A stretch of 64,000 nucleotides of DNA from Streptomyces sp. DG2A-72 (GTDB lineage: Bacteria > Actinomycetota > Actinomycetes > Streptomycetales > Streptomycetaceae). Of the stretch, positions 53,669 through 62,103 are shown one piece after another. Below the pieces are notes generated by a model, which saw only the letters and a program-made list of their open reading frames with translations, was not told the origin of the DNA and searched no databases. Location of the stretch: positions 4,550,001 to 4,614,000 of the forward strand of contig NZ_JASTLC010000001.1 in NCBI RefSeq assembly GCF_030499575.1, read 5' to 3'. Every line of letters begins with the position of its first letter. Within the stretch, counting starts at the first letter, position 1. Made by a program: the position numbers and the translations under genes.

Positions 53669-53684
53669 GTCGTACCAACGCGGT

Positions 53685-54365
53685 TTACGGCTCGAACTTG
53701 TAGCCCAGACCGCGCACCGTCACCAGATACCTGGGCGCGCCCGGGTCCGGTTCGATCTTGGCGCGGAGGCGCTTGACGTGGACGTCGAGGGTCTTGGTGT
53801 CGCCGACGTAGTCGGCGCCCCAGACACGGTCGATGAGCTGCATACGGGTGAGGACCCGGCCGGCGTTGCGCAGGAGCATCTCCAGGAGGTCGAACTCCTT
53901 GAGGGGGAGGTCGACCTTGGAGCCGGAGACCGTCACGACGTGGCGGTCCACGTCCATGCGGACCGGGCCCGCCTCCAGGGCGGCCGGGGTCACCTCCTCC
54001 GGCTCGCCGCGGCGGCGCAGGACGGCCCGGATACGGGCGACCAGCTCGCGCGACGAGAAGGGCTTGGTGACGTAGTCATCGGCTCCTATTTCCAGGCCGA
54101 CCACCTTGTCGATCTCGCTGTCCTTGGCGGTGACCATGATCACCGGGACGTTGGAACGACCGCGCAGCTGACGGCAGACCTCGGTGCCCGGCAGGCCGGG
54201 CAGCATCAGGTCGAGGAGGACGAGGTCGGCGCCGTTGCGCTCGAACTCGTCGAGTCCGTCGGGCCCGGTGGTCGCGACGGCGACCTCGAAGCCCTCTTTA
54301 CGGAGCATGTACGACAGGGCGTCGGAGAAGGACTCCTCGTCCTCGACGACGAGCACACGGGTCAC
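53685..54365 (-). CDS. phoP: PhoP response regulator (phosphate control)
   Basis: A 226-residue OmpR-type regulator with receiver domain (TRVLVVEDEESFSDALSYML, phospho-Asp in LVLLDLMLPGLPGTE, Thr/Lys in VMVTAKDSEIDK; the MVTAKD and YVTKPF motifs are intact) and winged-helix domain (LPLKEFDLLEMLLRNAGRVL, then VKRLRAKIEPDPGAPRYLVT). It binds PHO boxes and controls phosphate uptake and, indirectly, antibiotic production. Its start overlaps the phoR stop by four bases, so the two are cotranslated. Confidence 0.97.
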   Translation of the reverse strand: MTRVLVVEDEESFSDALSYMLRKEGFEVAVATTGPDGLDEFERNGADLVLLDLMLPGLPGTEVCRQLRGRSNVPVIMVTAKDSEIDKVVGLEIGADDYVTKPFSSRELVARIRAVLRRRGEPEEVTPAALEAGPVRMDVDRHVVTVSGSKVDLPLKEFDLLEMLLRNAGRVLTRMQLIDRVWGADYVGDTKTLDVHVKRLRAKIEPDPGAPRYLVTVRGLGYKFEP

Positions 54366-55642
54366 GGAAGGACCTCCGGGGCGGGAAGCGGTTCGTACTG
54401 GGATGAATCAGATGAGTCAGGGGACGGGACGGCGGGTGCGGACTGTCCGGCCTCGTCGTCGAGGGCGGAGTGGTGCGTCGCACGGTCGCGGGCGACACCC
54501 GCCTCCGGCAGCCGCAGGGTGAATGTGGAGCCCTGTCCCTCGGAACTCCACACCGAGACCTCCCCACCGTGCGAGGCGGCCACGTGTTTGACGATCGCCA
54601 GCCCGAGGCCCGTACCGCCGGTGGCACGGGAGCGGGCGGGGTCGACGCGGTAGAAGCGCTCGAAGACGCGCTCCTTGTCCTTCTCCGAGATGCCGATGCC
54701 CTGATCGGTCACGGCGATCTCGATATGGGCGCCGCCGGACGCGGTCACCTTGCGGGCGGCTATGCCGACGCGGGTGCGGGCGGGCGAGTAGTTGACGGCG
54801 TTCTCGACGAGGTTGCCGAGGGCCGCGGCGAGCTGGCCGCGGTTGCCCCAGACATGCAGGTCGGCGGTCCCGCCGGCGGCCATGGTGATCTGCTTGGTGC
54901 CGGCCGCGTGCCGGCAGCGGTCGATGGCCTCGGCGACGAGTTCGTCGACGCGGACCGGCTCGGCGTCCTCCAGCGGGTCGTCGTTCTGGACCCGGGAGAG
55001 GTCGATCAGCTCCTGGACCAGGTTGGTCAGGCGGGTCGCCTCTATCTGCATACGGCCGGCGAAACGCTCCACGGCCTCCGGGTCGTCCGAGGCGTCCATG
55101 ACGGCCTCGGAGAGGAGGGAGAGGGCGCCCACCGGCGTCTTCAGCTCATGGCTGACGTTCGCGACGAAGTCGCGCCGTACCGCCTCGATGCGTCTGGCCT
55201 CGGTGAGGTCCTCGACCAGGAGCAGTACGAGGCGGGAGCCGAGGGGCGCGACGCGCGCGGAGACGGCGAGGGCCTCGCCCCGGCCGGTCCCTCTCCTCGG
55301 CAGGTCCAGCTCCACCTGGCGTATCTCTCCGTCGCGCCGGGTGTCGCGGGCCATCTGCAGCATCGGCTCCACGGCGAGCTTGCCGCCGCGGACCAGGCCC
55401 AGGGCGTACGCCGCCGAGCTGGCCTTGACCACGGCGTCCCCCTCGTCGAGGACGACGGCCGAGGAGCGCAGCACGGACAGCACCGTGTCGACGCCCGGCG
55501 GCAGGACCGGGTCGGTGTGCAGAGAGGTTCTCGTGGGTCGCTTCTGGTCGCGTTCGCTCCAGCGGAACGCCAGCATGGCGATGACACCGGTAAGTACACC
55601 GGCGATCGCTGCCGCTGCGGCGACCGCCGCGTTCACGTCCAT
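54362..55642 (-). CDS. phoR: PhoR sensor histidine kinase
   Basis: A 426-residue membrane kinase. A single N-terminal segment (AAAAAIAGVLTGVIAMLAF) is followed by a PAS-like region, the phospho-acceptor helix FVANVSHELKTPVGALSLLS and the ATPase domain with N box (LVENAVNYSPART), DQGIGISEKDKERVFERFYR and GGTGLGLAIVKHVAASHGG. It phosphorylates PhoP under phosphate limitation. As in other streptomycetes, only one short membrane segment is present, so sensing is probably through PhoU and the Pst transporter. Confidence 0.97.
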   Translation of the reverse strand: MDVNAAVAAAAAIAGVLTGVIAMLAFRWSERDQKRPTRTSLHTDPVLPPGVDTVLSVLRSSAVVLDEGDAVVKASSAAYALGLVRGGKLAVEPMLQMARDTRRDGEIRQVELDLPRRGTGRGEALAVSARVAPLGSRLVLLLVEDLTEARRIEAVRRDFVANVSHELKTPVGALSLLSEAVMDASDDPEAVERFAGRMQIEATRLTNLVQELIDLSRVQNDDPLEDAEPVRVDELVAEAIDRCRHAAGTKQITMAAGGTADLHVWGNRGQLAAALGNLVENAVNYSPARTRVGIAARKVTASGGAHIEIAVTDQGIGISEKDKERVFERFYRVDPARSRATGGTGLGLAIVKHVAASHGGEVSVWSSEGQGSTFTLRLPEAGVARDRATHHSALDDEAGQSAPAVPSPDSSDSSQYEPLPAPEVLP

Positions 55643-55715
55643 GCATCCAGGTTAGGCATGGGATAGTCCATGGCCACAGCCATCGGAGTGCGACCTCGAA
55701 CACTCGTCGCCCAGA

Positions 55716-55748
55716 GTTCACCTTGGAGCTAGGGTTGGTTCATTTGGG
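55716..55748. promoter_or_regulatory. PHO box in the phoR-phoU gap
   Basis: Three 11-base direct-repeat units, GTTCACCTTGG, AGCTAGGGTTG and GTTCATTTGGG, lie between the divergent phoR and phoU genes. The outer units match the Streptomyces PhoP-binding consensus GTTCACC plus four bases, and the middle one is degenerate. It explains autoregulation of phoRP and phosphate control of phoU. Confidence 0.85.
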
Positions 55749-55877
55749 GTGGCGAAAACGGACGCGTACGGGCCGGAACGTGGAAGCGTGGGGTGCGAAG
55801 CGCCGGTTTCAGCAGGACCTGATGCACCGGGCCCGGCCCCCGGCAGCCACTGAAACAGACGTACGAGAGGAACCCTG

Positions 55878-56579
55878 ATGCGGGACGCGTACCACGAGGA
55901 ACTCGACTCGATCGGTGACGGTCTGGTCGAGATGGCCCGGCTGGTCGGATCAGCGATCGGGCGCGCCACGACGGCGATCCTCGACTCCGACCTGAAGCTG
56001 GCCGAGAGCGTCATCGAGGGCGACAAGAAGGTCGACGAGCTCCAGCACGACCTGGAGGCCCGGGCCATAGCCCTGCTGGCGCGCCAGCAGCCGGTGGCGA
56101 CGGACCTGCGCATTGTCGTCACCTCGCTGCGGATGTCGGCCGACCTGGAGCGCTCGGGCGACCTGGCCCAGCACGTGGCCAAGCTGGCCCGGCTGCGCTT
56201 CCCGGAGCGCGCGGTCCCCCACGACCTGCACGCCACCATCCTGGAGATGGGCCAGCTCGCCCAGCGCCTGATGGCGAAGGCCGCCGAGGTCATCATCACC
56301 AAGGACGTCGACCTGGCGATGCAGCTCGAGCAGGACGACGACGAGATGGACCTGCTGCACCGCACGCTCTTCCAGCACCTGATGGACGAGAAGTGGAAGC
56401 ACGGCATCGAGACCGCCGTCGACGTCACCCTGCTCGGTCGCTACTACGAGCGGTACGCCGACCACGCCGTGGCCGTCGCCAAGCGCGTGGTGTACCTGGT
56501 CACCGGCGAGCACGCGGACGAGCTCCAGCCCGACATCCAGCCGGACATCCAGCCGGTGACGGGCACCGAGGGCTCCTGA
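55878..56579 (+). CDS. phoU: PhoU phosphate-signalling protein
   Basis: A 233-residue protein with two PhoU helical repeats: RDAYHEELDSIGDGLVEMAR and LKLAESVIEGDKKVDELQHD in the first, then TSLRMSADLERSGDLAQHVA, and in the second VTLLGRYYERYADHAVAVAK. The E/D-x-x-R-x-x-D metal clusters (ERSGD, ERYADH) are intact. It links the Pst transporter to the PhoR kinase and represses the regulon at high phosphate. Divergent from phoR with the PHO box between; GAGAGGAA ribosome binding site. Confidence 0.96.
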   Translation: MRDAYHEELDSIGDGLVEMARLVGSAIGRATTAILDSDLKLAESVIEGDKKVDELQHDLEARAIALLARQQPVATDLRIVVTSLRMSADLERSGDLAQHVAKLARLRFPERAVPHDLHATILEMGQLAQRLMAKAAEVIITKDVDLAMQLEQDDDEMDLLHRTLFQHLMDEKWKHGIETAVDVTLLGRYYERYADHAVAVAKRVVYLVTGEHADELQPDIQPDIQPVTGTEGS

Positions 56580-56679
56580 GAATTCGCACGGGGGCGTGCG
56601 CCAGAGCCTCCGTGCGCCGTTGATGCGACCGGCTGGGCGGGCATGGAATGGGCACAGGCTCCAGCCTTGAGGAGGGACC

Positions 56680-56844
56680 ATGGCCGAATCCCCCAGCATC
56701 TCCGGTACGACACCCGACCCCACCCAGGAACGTCCGACCGAGCAGCCCGCCGAGATCAAGAGCCTGACCTTGATCGGCGCGTGCGGCTGTGGCTCGGGCT
56801 GCCAGTGCGGATGCCAGTCCGGCAATCCGTGCCAGTGCGGCTGA
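56680..56844 (+). CDS. 54-residue Cys-rich metallothionein-like peptide
   Basis: A short frame with a strong ribosome binding site (GAGGAGGGACC) from ATG 56,680 to TGA 56,844. After a Pro/Glu/Thr-rich N-terminal 34 residues it ends in ACGCGSGCQCGCQSGNPCQC-G, with seven Cys in 19 residues as C-x-C, C-x-C-x-C and C-x-C pairs. This spacing is that of a small metallothionein, so soft-metal or nickel binding is likely (inference). It lies between phoU and the nickel-binding protein gene, 126 bases before the latter, on the same strand. Confidence 0.8.
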   Translation: MAESPSISGTTPDPTQERPTEQPAEIKSLTLIGACGCGSGCQCGCQSGNPCQCG

Positions 56845-56970
56845 TCGACCCGTTCTTCGCAGGGGCCCCGGCATCGCGCCGGGGCCCCTGCGCTGGTTGG
56901 TACTGCCGTACGGGCGCAGCATGGAAGAAGAGCAGGCGCAGCGCACGGGCGGAGAAGGAGGTGCGAGGCC

Positions 56971-57219
56971 ATGGCTCAGTTCATGGACGTACACACCGGG
57001 ATGAAGGGCATTACGGCCGAACAGCTCAGGGAGGCCCACCAGGCGGACCTCGCCATCGAGAAGGAAGAGGGCGTCCACTTCGAGCGGGCCTGGGCGGACC
57101 CGGAGTCCGGCATCGTCTACTGCCTCTCCGAGGCGCCTTCGGCCGAAGCGGTCCAGCGCATTCACGAGCGGGCGGGGCACAAGGCGGACGAGGTCCACAA
57201 GGTTCCGCTGTCGATCTGA
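56971..57219 (+). CDS. Nickel-binding DUF4242 protein (SCO4226-like)
   Basis: The 82-residue ferredoxin-like-fold protein AQFMDVHTGMKGITAEQLRE, then GVHFERAWADPESGIVYCLS and ERAGHKADEVHKVPLSI matches, from memory, S. coelicolor SCO4226, for which nickel binding in a homodimer has been reported. The likely ligands are among the His and Cys residues (MDVH, VHFERAW, YCLSEA). It is probably a nickel or copper buffer or sensor in the cytosol. GGAGGTGCG precedes the ATG. Its neighbour encodes a metallothionein-like peptide. Confidence 0.87.
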   Translation: MAQFMDVHTGMKGITAEQLREAHQADLAIEKEEGVHFERAWADPESGIVYCLSEAPSAEAVQRIHERAGHKADEVHKVPLSI

Positions 57220-57313
57220 CCGCCTGATCGCAGCTGTTCGCGCCACCACGGGACACCGGGCGAGGGTACGGGGATGACCTTCGCCCGGCTCCATCTCCTT
57301 CTTTTGTCGGGCC

Positions 57314-57760
57314 TCACATCACCGGTGCCCCGATGGCGAGCAGGTTTCCCTCGCTGTCCCGGAACCAGGCACCGCGTTCGCCGCGGGCGCCGGTGCTCGG
57401 GTAGTTGCCCTCGACTTCGAGGATCCCGTCCACGGTCCGTCCGCCGCCGTACAGCGCGGGCATCTCCACGTCCTCGAACTCCACGCCGCGCGCCTTGAGT
57501 TCGGCGACGACCGCCTCGATGTCGTGGACCTTCCACGCCATCTGGGTGAAGGTGCCGGGCGGGGATCCCGTCGACTCGAACACGACGAACTCCACACCAC
57601 CGCTCCGGTACTTCAGCCCGCCGGGCCGCTCCTCCACGGGCTCCAGCCCGAGCCGCTCGGAGTAGAAGCGCCGCGCCCGCTCCAGATCCTGCGCGGGCAG
57701 CCGGGTCGCCGGGGTCGCACCGGCCAACAGATTCGTGTGTTGCGCGTCCACTGCGTCCAT
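57314..57760 (-). CDS. VOC/glyoxalase-fold protein
   Basis: A 148-residue protein with paired beta-alpha-beta-beta-beta modules: ATRLPAQDLERARRFYSERL, GLEPVEERPGGLKYRSGGVE, then TQMAWKVHDIEAVVAELKAR and GERGAWFRDSEGNLLAIGAP. Metal ligands typical of glyoxalase I are not all evident: an E is present in D-S-E-G-N-L, but the usual His is replaced. It may be a lyase-like enzyme or a ligand-binding protein. It is on the minus strand, convergent with the nickel-binding protein gene. Confidence 0.87.
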   Translation of the reverse strand: MDAVDAQHTNLLAGATPATRLPAQDLERARRFYSERLGLEPVEERPGGLKYRSGGVEFVVFESTGSPPGTFTQMAWKVHDIEAVVAELKARGVEFEDVEMPALYGGGRTVDGILEVEGNYPSTGARGERGAWFRDSEGNLLAIGAPVM

Positions 57761-57956
57761 ACGTCCACTGTGCCGCGAGCGGGGCGGGAATGCCGTACGA
57801 ACGGGGTGGGGCTACCTGCACTCGCGACTCGGTAGGGCACTGCTCACCGCTTGGGACCAGGCGCACGCCGCCCTCCCCGACCCCGAGTGGCGCCATCTGC
57901 AGGACGAGATCGTCCACCCGCGCACCACCGAGGCGTTTCAGCGCCTGTGGCACGCA

Positions 57957-57994
57957 GAGGGCTGGGAGAGTGAGTCGGCGATCTCCCAGCCCTC
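57957..57994 (-). terminator. Hairpin terminator of the secreted protein gene
   Basis: GAGGGCTGGGAGA pairs perfectly with TCTCCCAGCCCTC around 12 bases, just beyond the 3' end of the gene at 58,003. Confidence 0.8.
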
Positions 57995-58002
57995 ACGCCT
58001 CT

Positions 58003-58749
58003 TTACGCGCGGGTGCAACTCGGCAGGTGCCGAGCCTGGACCCAGCCCCAGCGGCGGGCGTCAGGTGAGTAGCCGAATACCCATTGGGCCGGGTCGTACG
58101 GCCTGCCGTCAGCGCGGCGGCAGGTGGTGCGGGTGATGTGGAAGACCCAGCCCTTTCCGGCGTTGCCGATGGCGAACTTCACGGGCCCGTTGCGCAGCGT
58201 CCCGGTCGTTCCGACCTTCACGCTGCCCCTCTTGCGTCCCGGGTCAGGCGTGATGTCCACGAGCTTGACGCGATTGTCACCGCCGGTCGCATGGCGGTGC
58301 CGCAGTGCCGGTGCGTAGCCGTTCGGGTCGGGCCGGTTGGCCAGGTCCCGGGGGTGCGCCACCCGAGGGAACTTCCGTGCGACAGGGTCGACCAGACAGC
58401 TCTTCCTGATCCACCCCCACCAGGGCGCGGTCTGTGCCCGTTGCCGTGCACCGTCACGGACGAGTGCGTAGCCGCCCGCGGTGTACCGCACGCCGACGAT
58501 CCTGCTGGCCGTTGACGGGCCCGCCGGCCAGGTCCGGTCGTTGACGCCGCGATGCGGATAGTTCCAATGAACAGCGCATGCCGGGCCGTCGGCCTTCACC
58601 TTGGTGGCGTTGGTGTAGTGCACCTTGGGCAGCTGATTCGGCTCCGCCTGAGCCGTCGGACCAACGACGCCGATCGCGAGTGTCGTCACCAGAACGGCCG
58701 AGCCGGCAACCGCCGCAGCCCTCGCTTTGCTCCACGCCTGTATGCGCAT
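58003..58749 (-). CDS. Hypothetical secreted protein
   Basis: A 248-residue protein with a Sec signal peptide (RAAAVAGSAVLVTTLAIGVV, likely cut after AQA). The mature part contains four Cys (DGPACAVHWNYPHRG, RKSCLVDPVARKF, RTTCRRADG and LPSCTRA) and two related SH3b-like halves: YTAGGYALVRDGARQR, WWGWIRKSCLV; later WVFGYSPDARRWGWVQARHL. The W-G-W-[IV] at the end of each half suggests a duplicated wall-binding or surface-exposed module. Function unknown. Confidence 0.72.
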   Translation of the reverse strand: MRIQAWSKARAAAVAGSAVLVTTLAIGVVGPTAQAEPNQLPKVHYTNATKVKADGPACAVHWNYPHRGVNDRTWPAGPSTASRIVGVRYTAGGYALVRDGARQRAQTAPWWGWIRKSCLVDPVARKFPRVAHPRDLANRPDPNGYAPALRHRHATGGDNRVKLVDITPDPGRKRGSVKVGTTGTLRNGPVKFAIGNAGKGWVFHITRTTCRRADGRPYDPAQWVFGYSPDARRWGWVQARHLPSCTRA

Positions 58750-58893
58750 GGGGAAGCCCCTTCGTCAGGTCCGTGAGTGTTGGCGACCTTCGCCGCGCAG
58801 GATCTTCCCGAAGGCGAAAAGCACGTGCCGTGTGCGGAGAACGGGGTCATCCGAATAGGTGAAACGGGGGCCACAGAAGAGCCCCCAGGGTTC

Positions 58894-60405
58894 TTATGGC
58901 ACGAGCTCAGACATCACGGCATGCGGAAGCGAAGGGTTGGCGGCCGCCGCTTCTACGACGAGCCAGTCGTCGTCGCCCAGCAGGTCGGCCATGGCCGTGG
59001 GCGGCAGGGCGGGATGGGCGGCGGCGATACGCCTTGCCCGCTTGTCCGCCAGGCAGGCGAGCAGGGCCACGGGGGTTGCCTTGCGATGCCGGGCTATCTC
59101 GCGGAACGCCTTGTGCGCCGGCGGTTGATGCCGGGCCAAGTACTCCAGCAGTGCCGGCGACGCGTCCGGGTTGGCCGCCACTTTGGCAACGACCTGGACG
59201 CCATGGTGGTCGACCATGGCGCGCAGCCGGGTGTCGGAGAGGCCCGGGTGAGGGGCGATGGACTTGACCACTTTCGCGTCGGGGTCGGCGGCCAATGCGT
59301 CGACGATCTCCGCCGGTAGATCGCGTCGTTCGGCCAGGAGCATGCGTAGGGCCGGATGCCGTGATTCGGCCAGCTTCTTGACCTCGTCCGGTGATGCGGC
59401 AGCGATCCTCGGCAGAAGGGTTGAGCCGATCTTGGTCGCAGTCGCCAGAGAGGGGAGGAGGCCGAGCGGCACATCGGGGTTGTGCGCGAGGCTGCGTCGT
59501 ACATCTGGATCACGGTCCGCAGCCATCCCGTGCATCAACGCCTCACCGATCACAGGATTTTCGGCGAGTTCGGCCCGGACACCCGGAGACGGATCGGCGG
59601 CCAGCCGTGCGCAGACCGGCCGTGGCAGATCGGAGCGGGCGGCGAGTTGCCGACGCAGCAGCGGGGAAGGGTGGTCGGCAAAGCCGACGACGGATTCGGC
59701 AGGTGTGGCGGGGTTGCGCAGCGCTTCCTCGTGGAGTCGGTGAACGGTGGACTGGTGCGAGCCGTCGCACGCGGCACCGGGCAGCAGGTCGCAGTCGGGG
59801 CGAGGACAGTGCGGACCATGTACGAACGGCGTCGCCTCGCGGTCGCATACGAGGCACCGCTGGGCCGGTGGCAGCCCCTCACCCGTGATCAACATCGCCA
59901 GTACGACCGGTGGCGTCGCCTCGTTGGCTGCCACCGCGCTACGCACCTCTGCGTGCGGATGCCGCGCGAGCCGGGTGGCCGTGTCCGGTGTTGTCCACAG
60001 AGCGAGCTCGGCGACGACTCGGACGTCCGGGTCGGCGGAGAGCGTCTTGACCACATCGGGCGGAAGGCCCGGGCAGCCGGCCAGCTTCTCCCGGCGCTCG
60101 ACGACGGGATCAGTGGCGAGCAGGCGTGCCCATTCCGGTCTGCCGACGCCCTCGTCGAGCAGGGCAAGTGCGGCGTGTGGTTGTGTCACCGGGTCGATAT
60201 CGGCGGCTGTCAGCTTGCCCTTGTACGCCAGCGGCACAGCGGTCTCCTCACCGAGTCCAGCCAGTGCGACCGCCTGCGCATGGCTGAGGTCCTCGCGGCT
60301 GGCGAGCGCTGAGGCGACATCGGCGTCCGCCATCCCGATCAGCCGGTCGACCAGCTCGGTCGGCAGGGCCGGATTGGCGGCGAGCCCGCACAGGACATGG
60401 TGCAC
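58894..60405 (-). CDS. Leucine-rich-repeat-variant (LRV/HEAT-like) protein with Cys-rich insert
   Basis: A 503-residue protein of short helical repeats typical of LRV proteins: GLAANPALPTELVDRLIGMA, LARHPHAEVRSAVAANEATP, LAARSDLPRPVCARLAADPS, LLAERRDLPAEIVDALAADP, VAANPDASPALLEYLARHQP, AAAHPALPPTAMADLLGDDD. In the middle (about residue 180) sits an insert with five Cys and several His: RCLVCDREATPFVHGPHCPR followed by PDCDLLPGAACDGSH, a likely metal or Fe-S site. Known LRV proteins carry a 4Fe-4S cluster at the N-terminus, so the internal position is odd. GTG 60,403-60,405 chosen; unknown partner. Confidence 0.8.
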   Translation of the reverse strand: MHHVLCGLAANPALPTELVDRLIGMADADVASALASREDLSHAQAVALAGLGEETAVPLAYKGKLTAADIDPVTQPHAALALLDEGVGRPEWARLLATDPVVERREKLAGCPGLPPDVVKTLSADPDVRVVAELALWTTPDTATRLARHPHAEVRSAVAANEATPPVVLAMLITGEGLPPAQRCLVCDREATPFVHGPHCPRPDCDLLPGAACDGSHQSTVHRLHEEALRNPATPAESVVGFADHPSPLLRRQLAARSDLPRPVCARLAADPSPGVRAELAENPVIGEALMHGMAADRDPDVRRSLAHNPDVPLGLLPSLATATKIGSTLLPRIAAASPDEVKKLAESRHPALRMLLAERRDLPAEIVDALAADPDAKVVKSIAPHPGLSDTRLRAMVDHHGVQVVAKVAANPDASPALLEYLARHQPPAHKAFREIARHRKATPVALLACLADKRARRIAAAHPALPPTAMADLLGDDDWLVVEAAAANPSLPHAVMSELVP

Positions 60406-60523
60406 GGGAGCATCCTGCCCGGAGGATGCTCGAAGGGCTCGTGGATTTCTGCCTGCGGGGTCACCGGTACTCCGCTTCCTGCGTGAGCGATGAGTTCGGG
60501 CGGCGGATCGGGTCTGCCCTGGC

Positions 60524-61141
60524 ATGACTCGAATCATCGCCGACATCTCGGTGTCCCTCGACGGCTTCGTCACCGGTCCCGACCCCGGCCCGGACAACGG
60601 TCTGGGCACCGGCGGTGAGGCCCTGCACACCTGGGCGTTCTCCGACGACCCCGACGACCGCCGGGTCCTGGGCGAGGCGACCGCCCGCTCGGGCGCCGTC
60701 GTCCTCGGCCGCAAGCTCTTCGACGTGGTCGACGGGCCGGGCGGCTGGGACGACAGGACCGGCTACGGCGCCGGCGAGGTCGGCAAGCCCGCGTTCGTCG
60801 TCGTGACGAGCTCGCCGCCCAAGGCGGTGCGGCTCACCGACCTCGACTGGACCTTCGTCACCACGGGTCTGCCCGACGCTGTCACCGCCGCGCGCGAGCG
60901 CGCCGAGGAGGCGGCGTCGGACAGCGGCAAGGATCTCGACGTGGTCCTCATGGGCGGCGGCGCCACCGTTCGCTCGGCGCTCGCCGCAGGGCTGGTCGAC
61001 GTGCTGACGCTGCACCTCGCACCCGTCGTGCTGGGCGCCGGGACGCCACTGTTCACCGGCGGGCCACCGCGCATGCTGGCGCAGCGGAGCGTGACGTCGA
61101 CATCGACGGCGACACACCTGACCTACGACGTCCTGCGGTGA
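60524..61141 (+). CDS. Dihydrofolate-reductase-family (RibD C-terminal type) protein
   Basis: A 205-residue protein of the DHFR/RibD-C fold: TRIIADISVSLDGFVTGPDP, SGAVVLGRKLFDVVDGPGGW, KPAFVVVTSSPPKAVRLTDL and DVVLMGGGATVRSALAAGLV, then LHLAPVVLGAGTPLFTGGPP. It is the actinobacterial group with G-R-K-x-F-D and M-G-G-G, probably an NADPH-dependent reductase of unknown substrate and not the folate enzyme. ATG 60,524 is divergent from the LRV protein gene. It ends four bases before the next gene. Confidence 0.9.
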   Translation: MTRIIADISVSLDGFVTGPDPGPDNGLGTGGEALHTWAFSDDPDDRRVLGEATARSGAVVLGRKLFDVVDGPGGWDDRTGYGAGEVGKPAFVVVTSSPPKAVRLTDLDWTFVTTGLPDAVTAARERAEEAASDSGKDLDVVLMGGGATVRSALAAGLVDVLTLHLAPVVLGAGTPLFTGGPPRMLAQRSVTSTSTATHLTYDVLR

Positions 61142-61145
61142 TCCG

Positions 61146-61994
61146 ATGACCACCATCAACATCGGCGTCGATGAGATCGCCTTGGGTATCGAATCGTTCG
61201 GTGACGACGACGCGCCGCTCGTCCTGCTCGCGGGCGCACCGACGATGCTCTCCTGGCCCGACGCGCTGTGCGAGCGCCTCGCCGCCGGCGGGCGCCGCGT
61301 GGTGCGCTACGACCTGCGCGACAGCGGAGAGTCGACGACGGCGGACCCGGAAGCGCCCGCCTACACGCTGCGCGACCTCGCCGCCGACGCGGCGGCCCTC
61401 GCTGACGCGCTCGGCGGCGCCCCCGCGCACCTCGCGGGGATCGGCGTCGGCGGGATGGTCGCCCAGGTGGCCGCGCTCGACCACCCGGGCGCGTTCTCGG
61501 CGCTCACCCTGGCCGGCACCCGCGCGGTTGCACCCGGCCCGCCCGACGACGACCTCCCCGACCATGACCGGGCGACGATGAGCCGGCTGTTCGCGCATCC
61601 GATGCCCGACTGGACCGACCGCGAGGCGGTGGCCGGGTTCGCCGCCGCCGGCGCGGAGATCCTCGGCGACGACCCCGTCGCCGCGCGCGCGATCGCCGCG
61701 CGCATCTGGGACCGCACGCCCGGCACCACGTCCCCGGTCCAGCTGGCCAACCAGCTGGGCATGGTGTTTTCCAGGCTCGACTGCACACCCCGTTGGCGCG
61801 AGCGCCTGCCCGAGATCGAGATTCCCACGCTCGTCGTCCACGGCCGCCGCGACCGGTTCTTCCCCGTCGGCAACGGCGAGGCGCTCGCACGCGAGATCCC
61901 CGGGGCACGGCTGCTCGTCCTCGAGGAGGCTGCCACCGCGATCCCCGATGCGGCGGTGGACGAGGTCGCCGAGGCGATACTCATGCTCGGGTAG
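61146..61994 (+). CDS. Alpha/beta-hydrolase-fold protein lacking catalytic Ser and His
   Basis: A 282-residue protein with the fold: LVLLAGAPTMLSWPDALCER, VVRYDLRDSGESTTADPEAP and PTLVVHGRRDRFFPVGNGEA. At the nucleophile elbow, where family members have G-x-S-x-G-G, this one reads LAGIGVGGMVAQVAALD: the Ser is Gly. The C-terminal catalytic His region (usually E-x-x-G-H) reads LEEAATAIPDAAVDE with no His; only the Asp of G-R-R-D remains. It may be a non-enzymatic binding protein, or a broken enzyme with an intact frame. Cotranscribed with the DHFR-family gene. Confidence 0.88.
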   Translation: MTTINIGVDEIALGIESFGDDDAPLVLLAGAPTMLSWPDALCERLAAGGRRVVRYDLRDSGESTTADPEAPAYTLRDLAADAAALADALGGAPAHLAGIGVGGMVAQVAALDHPGAFSALTLAGTRAVAPGPPDDDLPDHDRATMSRLFAHPMPDWTDREAVAGFAAAGAEILGDDPVAARAIAARIWDRTPGTTSPVQLANQLGMVFSRLDCTPRWRERLPEIEIPTLVVHGRRDRFFPVGNGEALAREIPGARLLVLEEAATAIPDAAVDEVAEAILMLG

Positions 61995-62052
61995 AGGACG
62001 GCGCGGCGTACGGCGTACGGCGTACGGCCCAGAGACGGCCCACGCCACCACA

Positions 62053-62093
62053 AAGCCCCCTACCAGCGGACAACCCGCAGGCAGGGGGCTTGA
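62053..62093. terminator. Terminator between hydrolase and gpmA
   Basis: AAGCCCCCT pairs with AGGGGGCTT across a 23-base loop with an inner GCGG/CCGC. It lies between the convergent hydrolase and gpmA stops. Confidence 0.75.
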
Positions 62094-62103
62094 TCAGTCA
62101 GGG

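Noticed and set aside
57735..58000. A small plus-strand gene between the VOC gene and the secreted protein
   Set aside because: A protein-like stretch (LLTAWDQAHAALPDPEWRHL) can be read, but it has no start signal, runs through a terminator hairpin and then antisense through the secreted-protein gene. I could not support it.
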